A stretch of 51,372 bases of DNA from Coriobacteriia bacterium (GCA_009784345.1 WRBW01000004.1:1-51372); one strand, 5' to 3'. Shown: positions 16,525-24,783, counted from the stretch's first letter. The notes: generated by a model not told the origin, from the sequence alone. Program-made: numbers and translations.

Positions 16525-16552
16525 GGAGGACGCCCATTGATGGACGCCCTCC
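16525..16552 (-). repeat. Near-palindrome of the GGAGTGCGTCCAT family
   Basis: The minus strand reads as a long hairpin closed by GGAGG/CCTCC, with two G-U pairs replacing Watson-Crick pairs. On the plus strand the same positions become A-C mismatches, so a transcript would fold better from the minus strand. It lies between trpB and ffh with no U-tract after it. Confidence 0.45.
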
Positions 16553-16575
16553 CCCACTAAACTACCTAAATTTTC

Positions 16576-16700
16576 TAAAGTGCTCTCAGTGGTCGCAATC
16601 AAGGAGAATGAGAAAAGAGGAAATCCTAGCGTAGTAAGACCTACGTGGATTTCCCCTTTTCGAAACTTCGACGCCGAGTGCGGGCGCTGAGTGTGCTTTA
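16576..16700 (-). repeat. 125-bp structured element, copy A, abutting the trpB stop codon
   Basis: The terminal inverted arms begin TAAAG and end CTTTA, with an outer stem about 11 bp long containing a few mismatches. An inner hairpin has arms GGAAATCC/GGATTTCC capped by CGTAG/CTACG. Conserved single-stranded stretches are GCGCCCGCACTCGGCGTC and CCTTGATT. Copy B at 37331-37455 is exactly the same length with different stem sequences that still pair. The first three bases on the minus strand are the TAA stop of trpB. Confidence 0.65.
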
Positions 16701-18041
16701 GCGGGTAGTGCCGGTTTTGAAATCAAAGTCCTGCAGCTTACCCTGGTTGTAAGCATCATAGGCTGCCAGATCAAAGAATCCGTGTCCTGACAGACCAAAG
16801 AGGATGGTGCAGTCGCGGCCTTCTTCTGCAGCGGCGCGCGCTTCCTGGACGGCAGCTGCTATCGCGTGGCTGCTTTCAGGGGCGGGCAGCATGGCCTCTG
16901 CGCGACTAAACATCAGCGCATACTTGAAGCAGTCGGTCTGGTAGACGGCCGTCGCCTCGATGTCACCTGAGTGAACCAGCGCTGACAGCAGCGGCGAGTC
17001 ACCGTGGTAGCGCAGGCCACCGGCGTGGATTCCTGGGGGCACAAAGTCGTGACCTAGGGTGTACATCATCATCTGAGGCGTCATTTTGGCTTCGTCACCG
17101 TAGTCGTAGCGATATTCGCCGCCGGTCAGGGTCGGACAGCTCTTGGGCTCTGCGGCAAGCAGGCGTGCCTTTGATTTGCCGTCGAGGCGACGCTTGTAGT
17201 ACGGGAAGGCAAGCCCTGAAAAGTTCGAGCCTCCACCGCAGCAGCCGATGACGATGTCGGGCTCGGCTTCCGCCAGTTCCATTTGCAAGATAGCCTCTTG
17301 CCCGATGAGAGTCTGGTGCAAGATGACGTGGTTCAAAACGCTTCCCAGTGAATAGTTTGTATCGGGATTCGTGGCGGCGATTTCGACCGCTTCAGAGATC
17401 GCAAGTCCCAGCGTACCTGGCGTGTCGGGGTCAGTTTCTAGCACCGCGCGACCGACATTAGTTAGGTTTGTAGGGCTGCGATGCACCTTTGCACCGTAGT
17501 TTTCCATAAAGATACGACGGTAGGGCTTTTGGTCGTAGCTGACACCAACCATGAAGACTTCGATGTCCATACCCAGCTGGCTGCCTGCCATCGACAGCGC
17601 ACTACCCCACTGGCCGGCACCGGTTTCAGTGGTCAGCTTCGTGATACCCGCCTGCTTGTTGTAGTAGGCCTGCGGGATGGCGCTGTTCGCCTTATGCGAA
17701 CCGCTGGCGTTGATGCCCTCATATTTGTAGTAAATCTTGACATTATCTGGCAGCCCCAGAGCCTGCTCGAACATGCGGGCACGGGTCAGCGGGCTGGGAC
17801 GGAAGGTGCGGAGGATGTCCAGTACCGCACCAGGAATGTCGATGTAGCGTTCTTTGGTCATCTCTTGTTCGATCAGCGCGGGTGGGAAAATCGCTGCCAA
17901 CTGTTCGGGACGTGCGGGTTCGCCGGCACCATCAAGGTAGGGCGGCATTTCAGGCATGTCTGCCTGAACGTTATACCAGGCTGTCGGCATATCTTTTTCT
18001 TCGAGTACAAAACGGGTTTTGTGTGTGTCGTTGCATGACAT
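16698..18041 (-). CDS. trpB: TrpB2-type tryptophan synthase beta chain (PLP enzyme)
   Basis: PLP-dependent beta-replacement of serine with indole to give tryptophan. The 447 aa, with the longer N-terminal region, match the TrpB2/TrpB-like branch (the TIGR01415 type as recalled). The PLP lysine lies in GSHKANSAIP (near residue 110), and the phosphate-binding GCCGGGSNFSG is near residue 265. No trpA or other trp gene is nearby, as is common for TrpB2, which can salvage indole. Expression is controlled by a Trp T-box in the leader. AAAAAGGAGGAAGAG gives a strong ribosome site. The stop codon is the edge of the 125-bp element, so the C-terminus may have been set by its insertion. Confidence 0.93.
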   Translation of the reverse strand: MSCNDTHKTRFVLEEKDMPTAWYNVQADMPEMPPYLDGAGEPARPEQLAAIFPPALIEQEMTKERYIDIPGAVLDILRTFRPSPLTRARMFEQALGLPDNVKIYYKYEGINASGSHKANSAIPQAYYNKQAGITKLTTETGAGQWGSALSMAGSQLGMDIEVFMVGVSYDQKPYRRIFMENYGAKVHRSPTNLTNVGRAVLETDPDTPGTLGLAISEAVEIAATNPDTNYSLGSVLNHVILHQTLIGQEAILQMELAEAEPDIVIGCCGGGSNFSGLAFPYYKRRLDGKSKARLLAAEPKSCPTLTGGEYRYDYGDEAKMTPQMMMYTLGHDFVPPGIHAGGLRYHGDSPLLSALVHSGDIEATAVYQTDCFKYALMFSRAEAMLPAPESSHAIAAAVQEARAAAEEGRDCTILFGLSGHGFFDLAAYDAYNQGKLQDFDFKTGTTR

Positions 18042-18097
18042 GGCTCTTCCTCCTTTTTCGTCTTACTCCTCTTCAGAAGCGCTGTGGAGGGAAAATT

Positions 18098-18325
18098 GAA
18101 AAACCCCCTACAGATGCTTCTGTAAGGGACGAGTAGTCTGTCTACCCGCGGTGCCACCCTTTTTGACGGTCCAGACCCCTTGCCTGGATGCCCACTTATG
18201 GTCTTACTGAGGTCTCAGAAGTCCATTCGCCTTTTCTCGCTTTACCCGATTCCCAGCATCACGGGCTCTCTTTAGTTGCGCTGAAAAGAATACTAATCTT
18301 CGTCGCTGACCTTTCTTGAAAAGTA
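18098..18325 (-). promoter_or_regulatory. T-box riboswitch with UGG (Trp) specifier controlling trpB
   Basis: The minus-strand leader carries the T-box sequence AGGGTGGCACCGCG (18147-18160), an AGTA and AGAGAG stem-I signature, and GAA-TGG-ACTTCTGAG with the specifier codon TGG at 18223-18225. The terminator stem CCCTTACAGA/TCTGTAGGGG ends in TTTTT (18098-18128). Uncharged tRNA-Trp would stabilise the antiterminator and permit trpB transcription when tryptophan is scarce. Specifier position is assigned by the GAA-NNN-A context typical of T-boxes. Confidence 0.92.
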
Positions 18326-18354
18326 TTCTACTTCATAAATTGCACACAGAGCAA
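18325..18354 (-). promoter_or_regulatory. Promoter of the T-box leader
   Basis: TTGCTC (18349-18354), 18-bp spacer, TAGAAT (18325-18330), correctly placed just upstream of stem I. Confidence 0.55.
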
Positions 18355-18430
18355 GGGGTTTTCGATAAAAGGTGATAAGTCTGCATTCATGCAGGGAAGA
18401 TCCTTCGGCTCGCTTACGCTCACTCAGGAT

Positions 18431-18459
18431 GATTTTCTCTGCATTAAGCAGAGAAAATC
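18431..18459. terminator. Perfect 12-bp hairpin overlapping the rlmH stop codon
   Basis: GATTTTCTCTGC and its exact complement flank a 5-nt loop; two bases of the rlmH TGA stop lie in the arm. No U-tract follows, so it may protect or shape the 3' end more than stop transcription. A REP-like palindrome (18388-18433) adjoins it. Confidence 0.45.
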
Positions 18460-18937
18460 ACTTGTGATACGGGTGGTTGGATGAGATAGTAAAAGCTCGA
18501 TATATTTGTTCTGCCAGCATAACGCGCACCATATTGTGGGGCCAGGTCTGGGGACCTAATGAAAGAGCCTCATTAACCTGTGCCATTACGGCTGGTGAGA
18601 TACCATGCGAGCCACCTATGACGAAGACGAGCTTTGACACACCGCTTAGTTTGAGCTGATCAATGTGCTGTGCGAGCTCTTCGCTGCTACGCTGCTTGCC
18701 GCTGGCGTCAAGGGCAACAACCTGACCGTCAGGACCTTTCAGCGAAGAGAGACGGGCAAGAATGGACTCCCCCTCCGCCGCTTTTATCTGGTCTGCTGTG
18801 CCAAAACTGGCGGCTTTGTCTGGTAGCTCGATGATGTCGACTTTGGCAAAGGAGGAGAGACGCTGCAGGTATTCTGACAGCGCCTCCTTCCAGTATTTTT
18901 CTTTTAATTTACCGACGGCAATAATGGTGATTTTCAT
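18458..18937 (-). CDS. rlmH: RlmH, 23S rRNA pseudouridine-1915 N3-methyltransferase
   Basis: SPOUT-class methyltransferase that modifies pseudouridine 1915 in helix 69 of assembled ribosomes. The 159 aa begin MKITIIAVGKLKEKYW. The knotted SAM-binding part shows FVIGGSHGISPAV (about 107-119) and the C-terminal LAEQIYRAFTISSNHPYHK, which is nearly invariant in the family. The ATG at 18937 is used; an almost identical copy of this start region lies 66 bp upstream beyond a REP palindrome but is followed by a stop in frame. Likely expressed alone or with the upstream protease gene. Confidence 0.95.
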   Translation of the reverse strand: MKITIIAVGKLKEKYWKEALSEYLQRLSSFAKVDIIELPDKAASFGTADQIKAAEGESILARLSSLKGPDGQVVALDASGKQRSSEELAQHIDQLKLSGVSKLVFVIGGSHGISPAVMAQVNEALSLGPQTWPHNMVRVMLAEQIYRAFTISSNHPYHK

Positions 18938-19022
18938 GTCAACACTATCTGAATAAGGTCAAACCCGAGACCCCGCGTCGGAGCGCGGGGTGACAAGGTG
19001 TGGCGATTATGGTGATTTTCAC
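18918..19022. repeat. Duplicated rlmH start region flanking a REP palindrome
   Basis: The 20 bp at the rlmH start (18918-18937) recur at 19003-19022 with 17 of 20 identical. Between them lies a REP-like palindrome (18969-18994, GACCCCGCG...CGCGGGGTGAC). The distal copy would start with GTG and hits a stop after the palindrome, so it is a dead remnant. Confidence 0.6.
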
Positions 19023-19029
19023 GGCGTGC

Positions 19030-20715
19030 TTAGGGGTTAGTGGGTGGGTGCTGGGGTGGGAGCTGCTGCTGGGGTGGCTGTTGTTCTTGTAGACGATTCA
19101 TAAAGTCATCCGATGCAAGCACGGCTTCGAGCACGCGGTTTTCACCGCTGCGATAGACTTCGACTTCGACGCGGTCGCCCACGCGATGCGAGCGAATGGC
19201 GCTAAAGACGTCTTCTGAACTGGCAACCTGATGGTTTCCGATGCGCAGGATGTAGTCCCCTACCTGCAGGCCGGCAACGTCAGCAGGCGAGCCTCCAACG
19301 ACTGAATTGATGACCACACCGCGGTCGATGGGCAGACCAAAGGCCTGGGCGACCTCTGGTGTGATGGTCTGCGAACCAATCCCGAGGAAGGCATGTGAGG
19401 CGTGTCCGGTCTCGATAAGCTGGTTAGTGACATGCACGACCGTATCGACAGGAATCGCAAATCCAACACCGTTTGAGGCACCTGACAGCGAGTTAATAAG
19501 CGAATTGATGCCTATCAGACGTCCTTCTTTGTCGACCAGAGCCCCACCGCTGTTACCAGGATTGATGGCAGCATCGGTTTGAATCAAGTCAACGTAGGCC
19601 GTCAGGGTTGTTTGCGTGGCAACAACATTGTTGCGCCCGAGGCCTGAAATGATGCCGGCAGAGACCGACTGCTCGTGTCCAAAGGGTGAACCGATGGCCA
19701 TGACGTACTGCCCTTCAAGCAAGTTGCTTGATGAGCCAATCGTGATGGCAGGTAGATCAGCCGGAGCGTCTATTTTCAGCACGGCGAGGTCAGTTGAAGG
19801 GTCGGCACCTATCAATACAGCATCAAAGGGTTGCCCACCGGCGTTCACGGTAATGTTAGTCAGGCTTTCGATGACATGATTATTGGTGACAATGTACCCT
19901 TCGGGGCTGATGATGACACCGGCGCCAGCACTTTGGGCAGGCGACATACCGCCCATGCCCATGTCCATGCTGCCTGATACACTGACAACAGAAGGCAAAA
20001 CCTTGCGTGCGACCTGCACGGAAAGCTCGTTTTCAGACGGATTGGTCACGTCTTCTGGAATGGCAATAGTCGCCGTGGGGCTTGATTCGGCAGAATCATC
20101 GCCCGTCACACCTGGCAGAGTAATGGTGGCGGTCTGGCTGCGGTCCCACAGCCCGATTTGCGTGCTCAGAAGTGCGCCTGCCCCGCCAAAGAAGAGGAGG
20201 AGTCCCAGTACGATCAGCGCAATGCGACCGCTGCGTTTTTTGCGCTTCTGGTCGGGAGCCGTGGCGGCAGGGCTTGCAGCGTAGGCGAAATCTGCAGCTG
20301 TCGGTGCTCCATGAGGCAGGTTTTGCTGCACGCCCGTGTTAGGGTCATAGGCCTGCGTCAGATGAGCCTGTTGCTGCGTCTGCTGTAGCGGTGTTTGTGC
20401 TGCAGGCATCTGCGGTGCCTGTGACATGGGCTGCTGCATGGGCTGCTGTGCTGGCTGCTGCGCTGGCTGAAGTAGTGGCTGCTGTGCTGGCTGCTGTTGG
20501 TAGAAAGCTGCCTGCGGGTCAACAACGGCCGGTGTAGCTGTTGCACCAGGTGTAGCAGGTGCTGGCTGAGACGCAGCTGTAGTTGTAGCTGTTGCTGGGT
20601 GAAGCGGCGCCTCTGCTTGAGTAAGCGGCGGAGCCTGTGGTGGCACTGCTGTGTGCAGGTCTGGATGCGTGGGTTGCTCCGCCGGACGTTGCGGAGGCTG
20701 GCTGTAATCTTTCAT
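19030..20715 (-). CDS. htrA: HtrA/DegP-like S1C serine protease with PDZ domain
   Basis: Envelope quality-control protease. The start is set at ATG 20715 (MKDYSQPPQ), with ACAAGGAGAA upstream, giving 561 aa; the ORF-track extension is ignored. About 160 Pro/Gln/Ala-rich cytoplasmic residues precede one membrane helix (RIALIVLGLLLFFGGAGALL). The outer protease domain has the triad His (TNNHVIE), Asp (DLAVLKID) and Ser (NPGNSGGAL). A C-terminal PDZ domain (LQVGDYILRIG) and a PPQQQLPP tail follow. This layout (long disordered front, one span, protease, one PDZ) is usual for actinobacterial HtrA/PepD proteins. Downstream of lgt. Confidence 0.94.
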   Translation of the reverse strand: MKDYSQPPQRPAEQPTHPDLHTAVPPQAPPLTQAEAPLHPATATTTAASQPAPATPGATATPAVVDPQAAFYQQQPAQQPLLQPAQQPAQQPMQQPMSQAPQMPAAQTPLQQTQQQAHLTQAYDPNTGVQQNLPHGAPTAADFAYAASPAATAPDQKRKKRSGRIALIVLGLLLFFGGAGALLSTQIGLWDRSQTATITLPGVTGDDSAESSPTATIAIPEDVTNPSENELSVQVARKVLPSVVSVSGSMDMGMGGMSPAQSAGAGVIISPEGYIVTNNHVIESLTNITVNAGGQPFDAVLIGADPSTDLAVLKIDAPADLPAITIGSSSNLLEGQYVMAIGSPFGHEQSVSAGIISGLGRNNVVATQTTLTAYVDLIQTDAAINPGNSGGALVDKEGRLIGINSLINSLSGASNGVGFAIPVDTVVHVTNQLIETGHASHAFLGIGSQTITPEVAQAFGLPIDRGVVINSVVGGSPADVAGLQVGDYILRIGNHQVASSEDVFSAIRSHRVGDRVEVEVYRSGENRVLEAVLASDDFMNRLQEQQPPQQQLPPQHPPTNP

Positions 20716-20792
20716 GTGTTTTCTCCTTGTAGTTCTTGAGCATAGGAAACAGGGACGAAGAGTTGCGCTCGCAGGTGCTGCGGCGCAGGATT

Positions 20793-21638
20793 TCAAACAG
20801 TGTCTTCTAGTTTAGCGCGATTGCGCCAGGCATGCCACAGGATGGCGGCGCCGACGATGACCATGGGTAGCGACAAAAGCATGCCCATGGTGAGCCAATT
20901 ACCCAGCAGAAAGCCGAGTTGGCTGTCGGGCTCGCGGAAGTTTTCGGCGAAGATGCGCACGATGCCGTAGAGCACCAGGAAGGTTCCGGCGATGGTGCCG
21001 GGGACGGGCGGGCGACCCTTGCGGGCATAAACAATGGCTATCGTCAGCAGGACGGCAAACATGAGGACCCCTTGTAGCAGGCCCTCGTAGAGCTGCGAAG
21101 GGTGGCGGGCAAGGTCACCTGCAGCTGCCGCGGGAAAGACCACGCCCCAACTGACGTCGGTGACGCGCCCCCAGAGCTCGCCGTTGATGTAGTTTGACAG
21201 ACGGCCAAAGGCAAGGCCGATGGGGGTGCCGATCAGCACCAGATCACCCAAGCGCAACAAGGGCATTTTGATGAGGCGTGCAGCGATGTAGGCACCAATA
21301 ATGGCGCCAATCAGGCCGCCGTGAAAGGACATGCCCGATATGCCGCCGTCCCAAAAGGCAATGATTTGCAGCGGATTTGCCAGAAAGTAAGCTGGCTGGT
21401 AAAACAGCACAAAGCCGACTCGTGAACCGATGATGACACCCAGTGACAGGCTGATGAGCACCGTCAGAAGGTCATCAAAACTAAGGCTGAGCTTCCATTT
21501 TTTGGCAAAGTGCCAGGCGAGGGCGGTGGCTGCCAGGAAGCCTGCTAGGTAGCTGAGGCCGTACCAACGCGCGGCAAAAGGGCCTATGGTGAAGGCCACG
21601 GGGTCAGTTGCCTGAAGGGCTTGGAGGAATTCAGCCAT
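20793..21638 (-). CDS. lgt: Prolipoprotein diacylglyceryl transferase
   Basis: First enzyme of lipoprotein maturation, moving diacylglyceryl from phosphatidylglycerol to the lipobox cysteine. The 281 aa have about seven membrane segments, the invariant GGISGMSFHGGLIGA (His-Gly loop), the Lgt signature GRLSNYINGELWGR with essential Arg and Asn, and HPSQLYEGLLQG. Its substrate in this window would include the lipoprotein at 30.5 kb. It lies 77 bp before htrA on the same strand, possibly one transcript. Confidence 0.97.
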   Translation of the reverse strand: MAEFLQALQATDPVAFTIGPFAARWYGLSYLAGFLAATALAWHFAKKWKLSLSFDDLLTVLISLSLGVIIGSRVGFVLFYQPAYFLANPLQIIAFWDGGISGMSFHGGLIGAIIGAYIAARLIKMPLLRLGDLVLIGTPIGLAFGRLSNYINGELWGRVTDVSWGVVFPAAAAGDLARHPSQLYEGLLQGVLMFAVLLTIAIVYARKGRPPVPGTIAGTFLVLYGIVRIFAENFREPDSQLGFLLGNWLTMGMLLSLPMVIVGAAILWHAWRNRAKLEDTV

Positions 21639-21724
21639 TATTTATCGATGGGTTGCGGGTCGTTGATTGCGGGCTGTGTGCCGCGGGCCGTGTGCTGCGT
21701 GCCGCGGACAAAAGCTCGCACCGA

Positions 21725-22192
21725 CTAGCGCGTCTCTTCGTTGACGCGGGACAGGAAGTCATCGACGGAATCGATTTTTTCAAGTTCGCGTGCAAAGAAC
21801 TCCAGCTGATTACCCTCGATAGGAGTCAGCTCGCGGTCTGACAGCTCTTCGAGGTCTGCGGCAGCACAACCGCCGCAGTGGGCGCCGTCGTCGCCAAAGT
21901 CGAAGCTCTCATTAAACATGTCCATCGAACCGCCCAGCGTGCCAACCAGATCCGAAAAGTTCAACTTGCCGTCATGCATGGCGACATTGAGCTCTTCAGC
22001 CAGCTGCTGAACCAGTCCTGGAGGAAGCAGCGGCGACATCGAAGTGATGCGCACCAGTTCTCCGCATTTGGGGCAACGAACTGAAATCTCAGTCTTGCCC
22101 TCTTCGTGAACAATCATATCTTCGACGGCATCAAAGCCCGCCTGAACTTGCCCATCGTTAGGGCATTGAAATCCTATTTGTCCAAAAAGCAT
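21725..22192 (-). CDS. Zinc-ribbon protein of unknown function
   Basis: Not assigned to a named family. The 155 aa have an N-terminal ribbon with cysteines at FQCPND and RCPKCGE, probably one Zn2+ site; a Met/Asp-rich centre; a HCGGC motif near 107-111; and a helical Glu-rich C-terminus. No membrane segment. GAGAGG is the ribosome site, and TATAAT (22231-22236, minus) is a possible -10. Conserved small Zn proteins of this form occur beside the infB-truB cluster in related bacteria as far as recalled. Role unknown. Confidence 0.75.
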   Translation of the reverse strand: MLFGQIGFQCPNDGQVQAGFDAVEDMIVHEEGKTEISVRCPKCGELVRITSMSPLLPPGLVQQLAEELNVAMHDGKLNFSDLVGTLGGSMDMFNESFDFGDDGAHCGGCAAADLEELSDRELTPIEGNQLEFFARELEKIDSVDDFLSRVNEETR

Positions 22193-22288
22193 GTAATCAT
22201 ACCTCTCAATATATAAAATGACGATTCTCTATTATAACGCAGGGCTATGACTAGAATGTGGAGCTTGCTTTACCAGAGGAAGGCGGTT

Positions 22289-23695
22289 CTACGAGCATAC
22301 TGAGCCAGAAGAGGCACGCCGTGCTGTGCGGATTCTGGTGGAGGAGTAAGGGATGCCAGCTTCATCTGATTCCAGTTCTGCGACCGTCACCTTGATGTCA
22401 GGCAGGAGCTCTGCCATCTGTGCCGGTCCCGTATCTGCACCCTTGCCGCAGCGGAAGTTCTCTCCCACCATGATTTCGCGCGTCTGCACGAGAGCCGGCA
22501 AAGTCAGGGTCAGAAAGTCTGCTGCACTTTGTTGGCCGAGCTTCTGATTGAAGGGCAAGACGATGACCTGGTCGATTCCGCAGTTTTTGATGGCTGCGAC
22601 TTTATCGTCGAGTGTCATGAGGGGTGCCGGTGCGTGGCTGGGGCGCATAACCTCTTTGGGATGTAAGTCAAAGGTAAGGGCAGTGGCAAGGAGGCCTTGT
22701 TCGTGTGCGCGAGCAACGACGGCACGCAGCAGTGCCTGGTGGCCTTCGTGCACGCCGTCAAAGACGCCGATAGTAAGGACCGAGGGTCCAACGCGGGTTC
22801 CTGCAACCGATGCGGCGTTTAGGCGTTGCGCTGGCATTGAGTGCAGGAGTTCATCTCGCGAGATGAAGAAATCCGCCAGAGCATTGGGGTCCTGCTTGAG
22901 GTGCTGCTCGATTTCTTCAAGGGTGTGGGCATCTGCGACCCAGAAATCGCCTGATGTCGTGCGGCACAGCTCGCTTAAGTGCGCATGGGTACCGGCGGCG
23001 CGTCCGATGTCGCGAGCAAGCGCGCGGATGTAGGTACCTTTTGACACCGTAAAGTCGACGACCCAAGAGACTTCCTCGATTGATATGAGGGTTGCGGAGG
23101 TGACGACGATGGGGCGGGCTGGAATGTTGAGCGGGGTGCCCTTGCGCGCCTCGCGGTGTGCGATCTTACCGCCCTGTTTGAGGGCAGAAAAATCGGGGGG
23201 AATCTGGTCAGACTCCCCCAGAAAAGAGTCGAGGAGCTCTTGCGCGTAGACAGGGTCGAGCACTTTTTCAGGTATGGGTGAGGTTTCGAGCAGGTCGCCC
23301 TGGGCGTCGTCGGTCGTCGTCGAGCTGCCAAACTGAATGCGGGCGCGGTAGCTTTTGTGCTCGCTGGTGAAGTCTGCCGAGAGCTTGGTCGCAGGACCTA
23401 TGAGCATAATCATGAGGCCCGAGGCGTCGGGGTCAAGGGTGCCGGCATGCCCGATGCGACGCTCGCCGGTCAGGGTGCGCAGCTTGCCCACCAGGTCGTG
23501 GCTGGTCCAGCCGGTGGGTTTGTCTAGCAGCAGCACACCGGACAAGGCCGTGGCACCGCGACGCGAGCGAGCTTGGCGCGCTTTGTTGCGGGCTGCGCCT
23601 GGTTCCGACACGCATGACCCTTCGCTGCGCTCAGGGTGGTGATGGGGGTGCGCGGTGGCACCGCCTTTAGATGATGAGGGTCTGGTCGCTTGCAT
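22289..23695 (-). CDS. truB: TruB tRNA pseudouridine-55 synthase fused to an FAD-synthetase (RibF N-terminal) module
   Basis: Two enzymes in one ORF, starting at ATG 23695 in this call (468 aa; the start is uncertain and overlaps nrnA by 29 bp). Residues about 48-295 are TruB: GVLLLDKPTGWTSHD and HAGTLDPDASG with the catalytic Asp. From about 315, SVLTIGVFDGVHEGHQALL is the FAD-synthetase nucleotidyltransferase with its GxHxGH site, and it proceeds through the GENFRCGKG loop to SSTRIRTA. It then ends within 12 residues, so the riboflavin-kinase half of RibF is absent. The other two frames also stop within 70 nt. The N-terminus includes HHPERSEGS, a translated REP. truB-ribF adjacency is common; fusion is rarer. 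Confidence 0.85.
   Translation of the reverse strand: MQATRPSSSKGGATAHPHHHPERSEGSCVSEPGAARNKARQARSRRGATALSGVLLLDKPTGWTSHDLVGKLRTLTGERRIGHAGTLDPDASGLMIMLIGPATKLSADFTSEHKSYRARIQFGSSTTTDDAQGDLLETSPIPEKVLDPVYAQELLDSFLGESDQIPPDFSALKQGGKIAHREARKGTPLNIPARPIVVTSATLISIEEVSWVVDFTVSKGTYIRALARDIGRAAGTHAHLSELCRTTSGDFWVADAHTLEEIEQHLKQDPNALADFFISRDELLHSMPAQRLNAASVAGTRVGPSVLTIGVFDGVHEGHQALLRAVVARAHEQGLLATALTFDLHPKEVMRPSHAPAPLMTLDDKVAAIKNCGIDQVIVLPFNQKLGQQSAADFLTLTLPALVQTREIMVGENFRCGKGADTGPAQMAELLPDIKVTVAELESDEAGIPYSSTRIRTARRASSGSVCS
23604..23640. repeat. REP-like palindrome read in frame by truB
   Basis: A CATGACCCTTCG...CAGGGTGG palindrome translated as HHPERSEGS between the nrnA stop and the TruB core. 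It belongs to a class of intergenic palindromes widespread in bacteria. Confidence 0.6.
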
Positions 23696-24752
23696 CTTCG
23701 TCTGCTTCGACCAGCTTCCATTCGCGATCGGTCTCTTGAGCTTCGAGGTCTGCGCTATCAGTTGCAAAATGGGGCAAATGAGGCAGCAGGGCATCGAGGA
23801 TTTGTTCGATGCTCGCGGCTTTGTCAGGCCAGGTGATGCCTGCTGCAGGACGATGTCCCCCGCCGCCAAAGGCACGGGCAGCAGCAGATACGTCGAAACG
23901 ACCGTCACTGCGCAGTGATACGCGCGGACCTTTTGAAGACTCGGTTATAAAGACAGCTGCGTCCGTGTCGCGCACTGAGCGTATCAGATCAATCAAGTTT
24001 TCAGTGTAGTCGATGGGTACGCCGAACTCGTGGAGGTCTGCGTCCGACAGATAGGAGTGAATGACAGCCCCGCCGTTGAGCAGCTTTGCCCGTGAGAGCA
24101 CACGACCCTCGAGGTGGAGTGCTGCCAGCGGCTTTTGACTGTAGAGCTTCAGCGCTGCGTCTGCTGGCACGGCTCCTGCGTCTATCATTTCGCTGACGTG
24201 GGCAAAGGTCGTCTTGGTGGTGTTTGAAAACTGGAAGCTACCAGTGTCTGACAGGGTTGCCACATAGCAGGCCGTGGCGATGTCGGCATTAAGCTGCCAG
24301 CCTAATTGGCAGAGAAGCGACCAGACCAGCTCCCCCGTTGCGGCTGACGTGATGTCAGCAAAGCGTAGGTCAGCGTAGCTTTCTGGCAGGGGTGGGTGGT
24401 GATCGATAATCAGTGACTGCGTGGCTTCTTGCAGCAGCGGCAGGGCTTCAGCCATGCGCTTTGGGTCTGGGGTGTCGAGGGCTATGAAGAAATCAGCCTG
24501 GTAGTCTTGAGCCAGCTCTTCTGGCGTCGTGAAGTCGTCAACGCCTGCCATCCACAGATAGGGTGCAGGCGGGGTTGCATTGTCTGCCAGCAGCGGACGC
24601 GCATCGATGTCACGCAGGCGCAGGGCGGCCACCAGTGCCAGCACCGAGCCCATCGAGTCACCGTCGGGACGTGTATGACCACAGACCAATACCTGCGCGC
24701 GGGCAGGTATTGACTGCAGGACGTCTACTAATTCTTCACGTGTAATATCCAT
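23667..24752 (-). CDS. nrnA: DHH/DHHA1 phosphoesterase, NrnA-type nanoRNase/pAp phosphatase
   Basis: Mn2+-dependent enzyme degrading 2-5-nt RNAs and 3'-phosphoadenosine 5'-phosphate, the recycling end of RNA decay and sulfur assimilation. The 361 aa include HTRPDGDSMGS (about 26-36) for metal and phosphate, the DTPDPKR loop, the IDHHPP signature near 117, and the C-terminal DHHA1 motif GGGGHRPAAG. The end of the protein (TDREWKLVEADEDASDQTLII) is an acidic extension. It stands between rbfA and truB in the standard translation operon order and overlaps the truB start. Confidence 0.92.
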   Translation of the reverse strand: MDITREELVDVLQSIPARAQVLVCGHTRPDGDSMGSVLALVAALRLRDIDARPLLADNATPPAPYLWMAGVDDFTTPEELAQDYQADFFIALDTPDPKRMAEALPLLQEATQSLIIDHHPPLPESYADLRFADITSAATGELVWSLLCQLGWQLNADIATACYVATLSDTGSFQFSNTTKTTFAHVSEMIDAGAVPADAALKLYSQKPLAALHLEGRVLSRAKLLNGGAVIHSYLSDADLHEFGVPIDYTENLIDLIRSVRDTDAAVFITESSKGPRVSLRSDGRFDVSAAARAFGGGGHRPAAGITWPDKAASIEQILDALLPHLPHFATDSADLEAQETDREWKLVEADEDASDQTLII

Positions 24753-24783
24753 TGTGATTCCTCAAGTGCTAGGTCGTGCTAAC

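Noticed and set aside
16576-16700. 125-bp element as a MITE with target-site duplication
   Set aside because: No flanking direct duplication was seen at either copy, so the mobile-element reading is left open, not claimed.
22289-22360. Frameshift hiding the RibF kinase domain
   Set aside because: Both other frames stop within about 70 nt downstream and neither reads kinase motifs; only a larger deletion or a true end fits.
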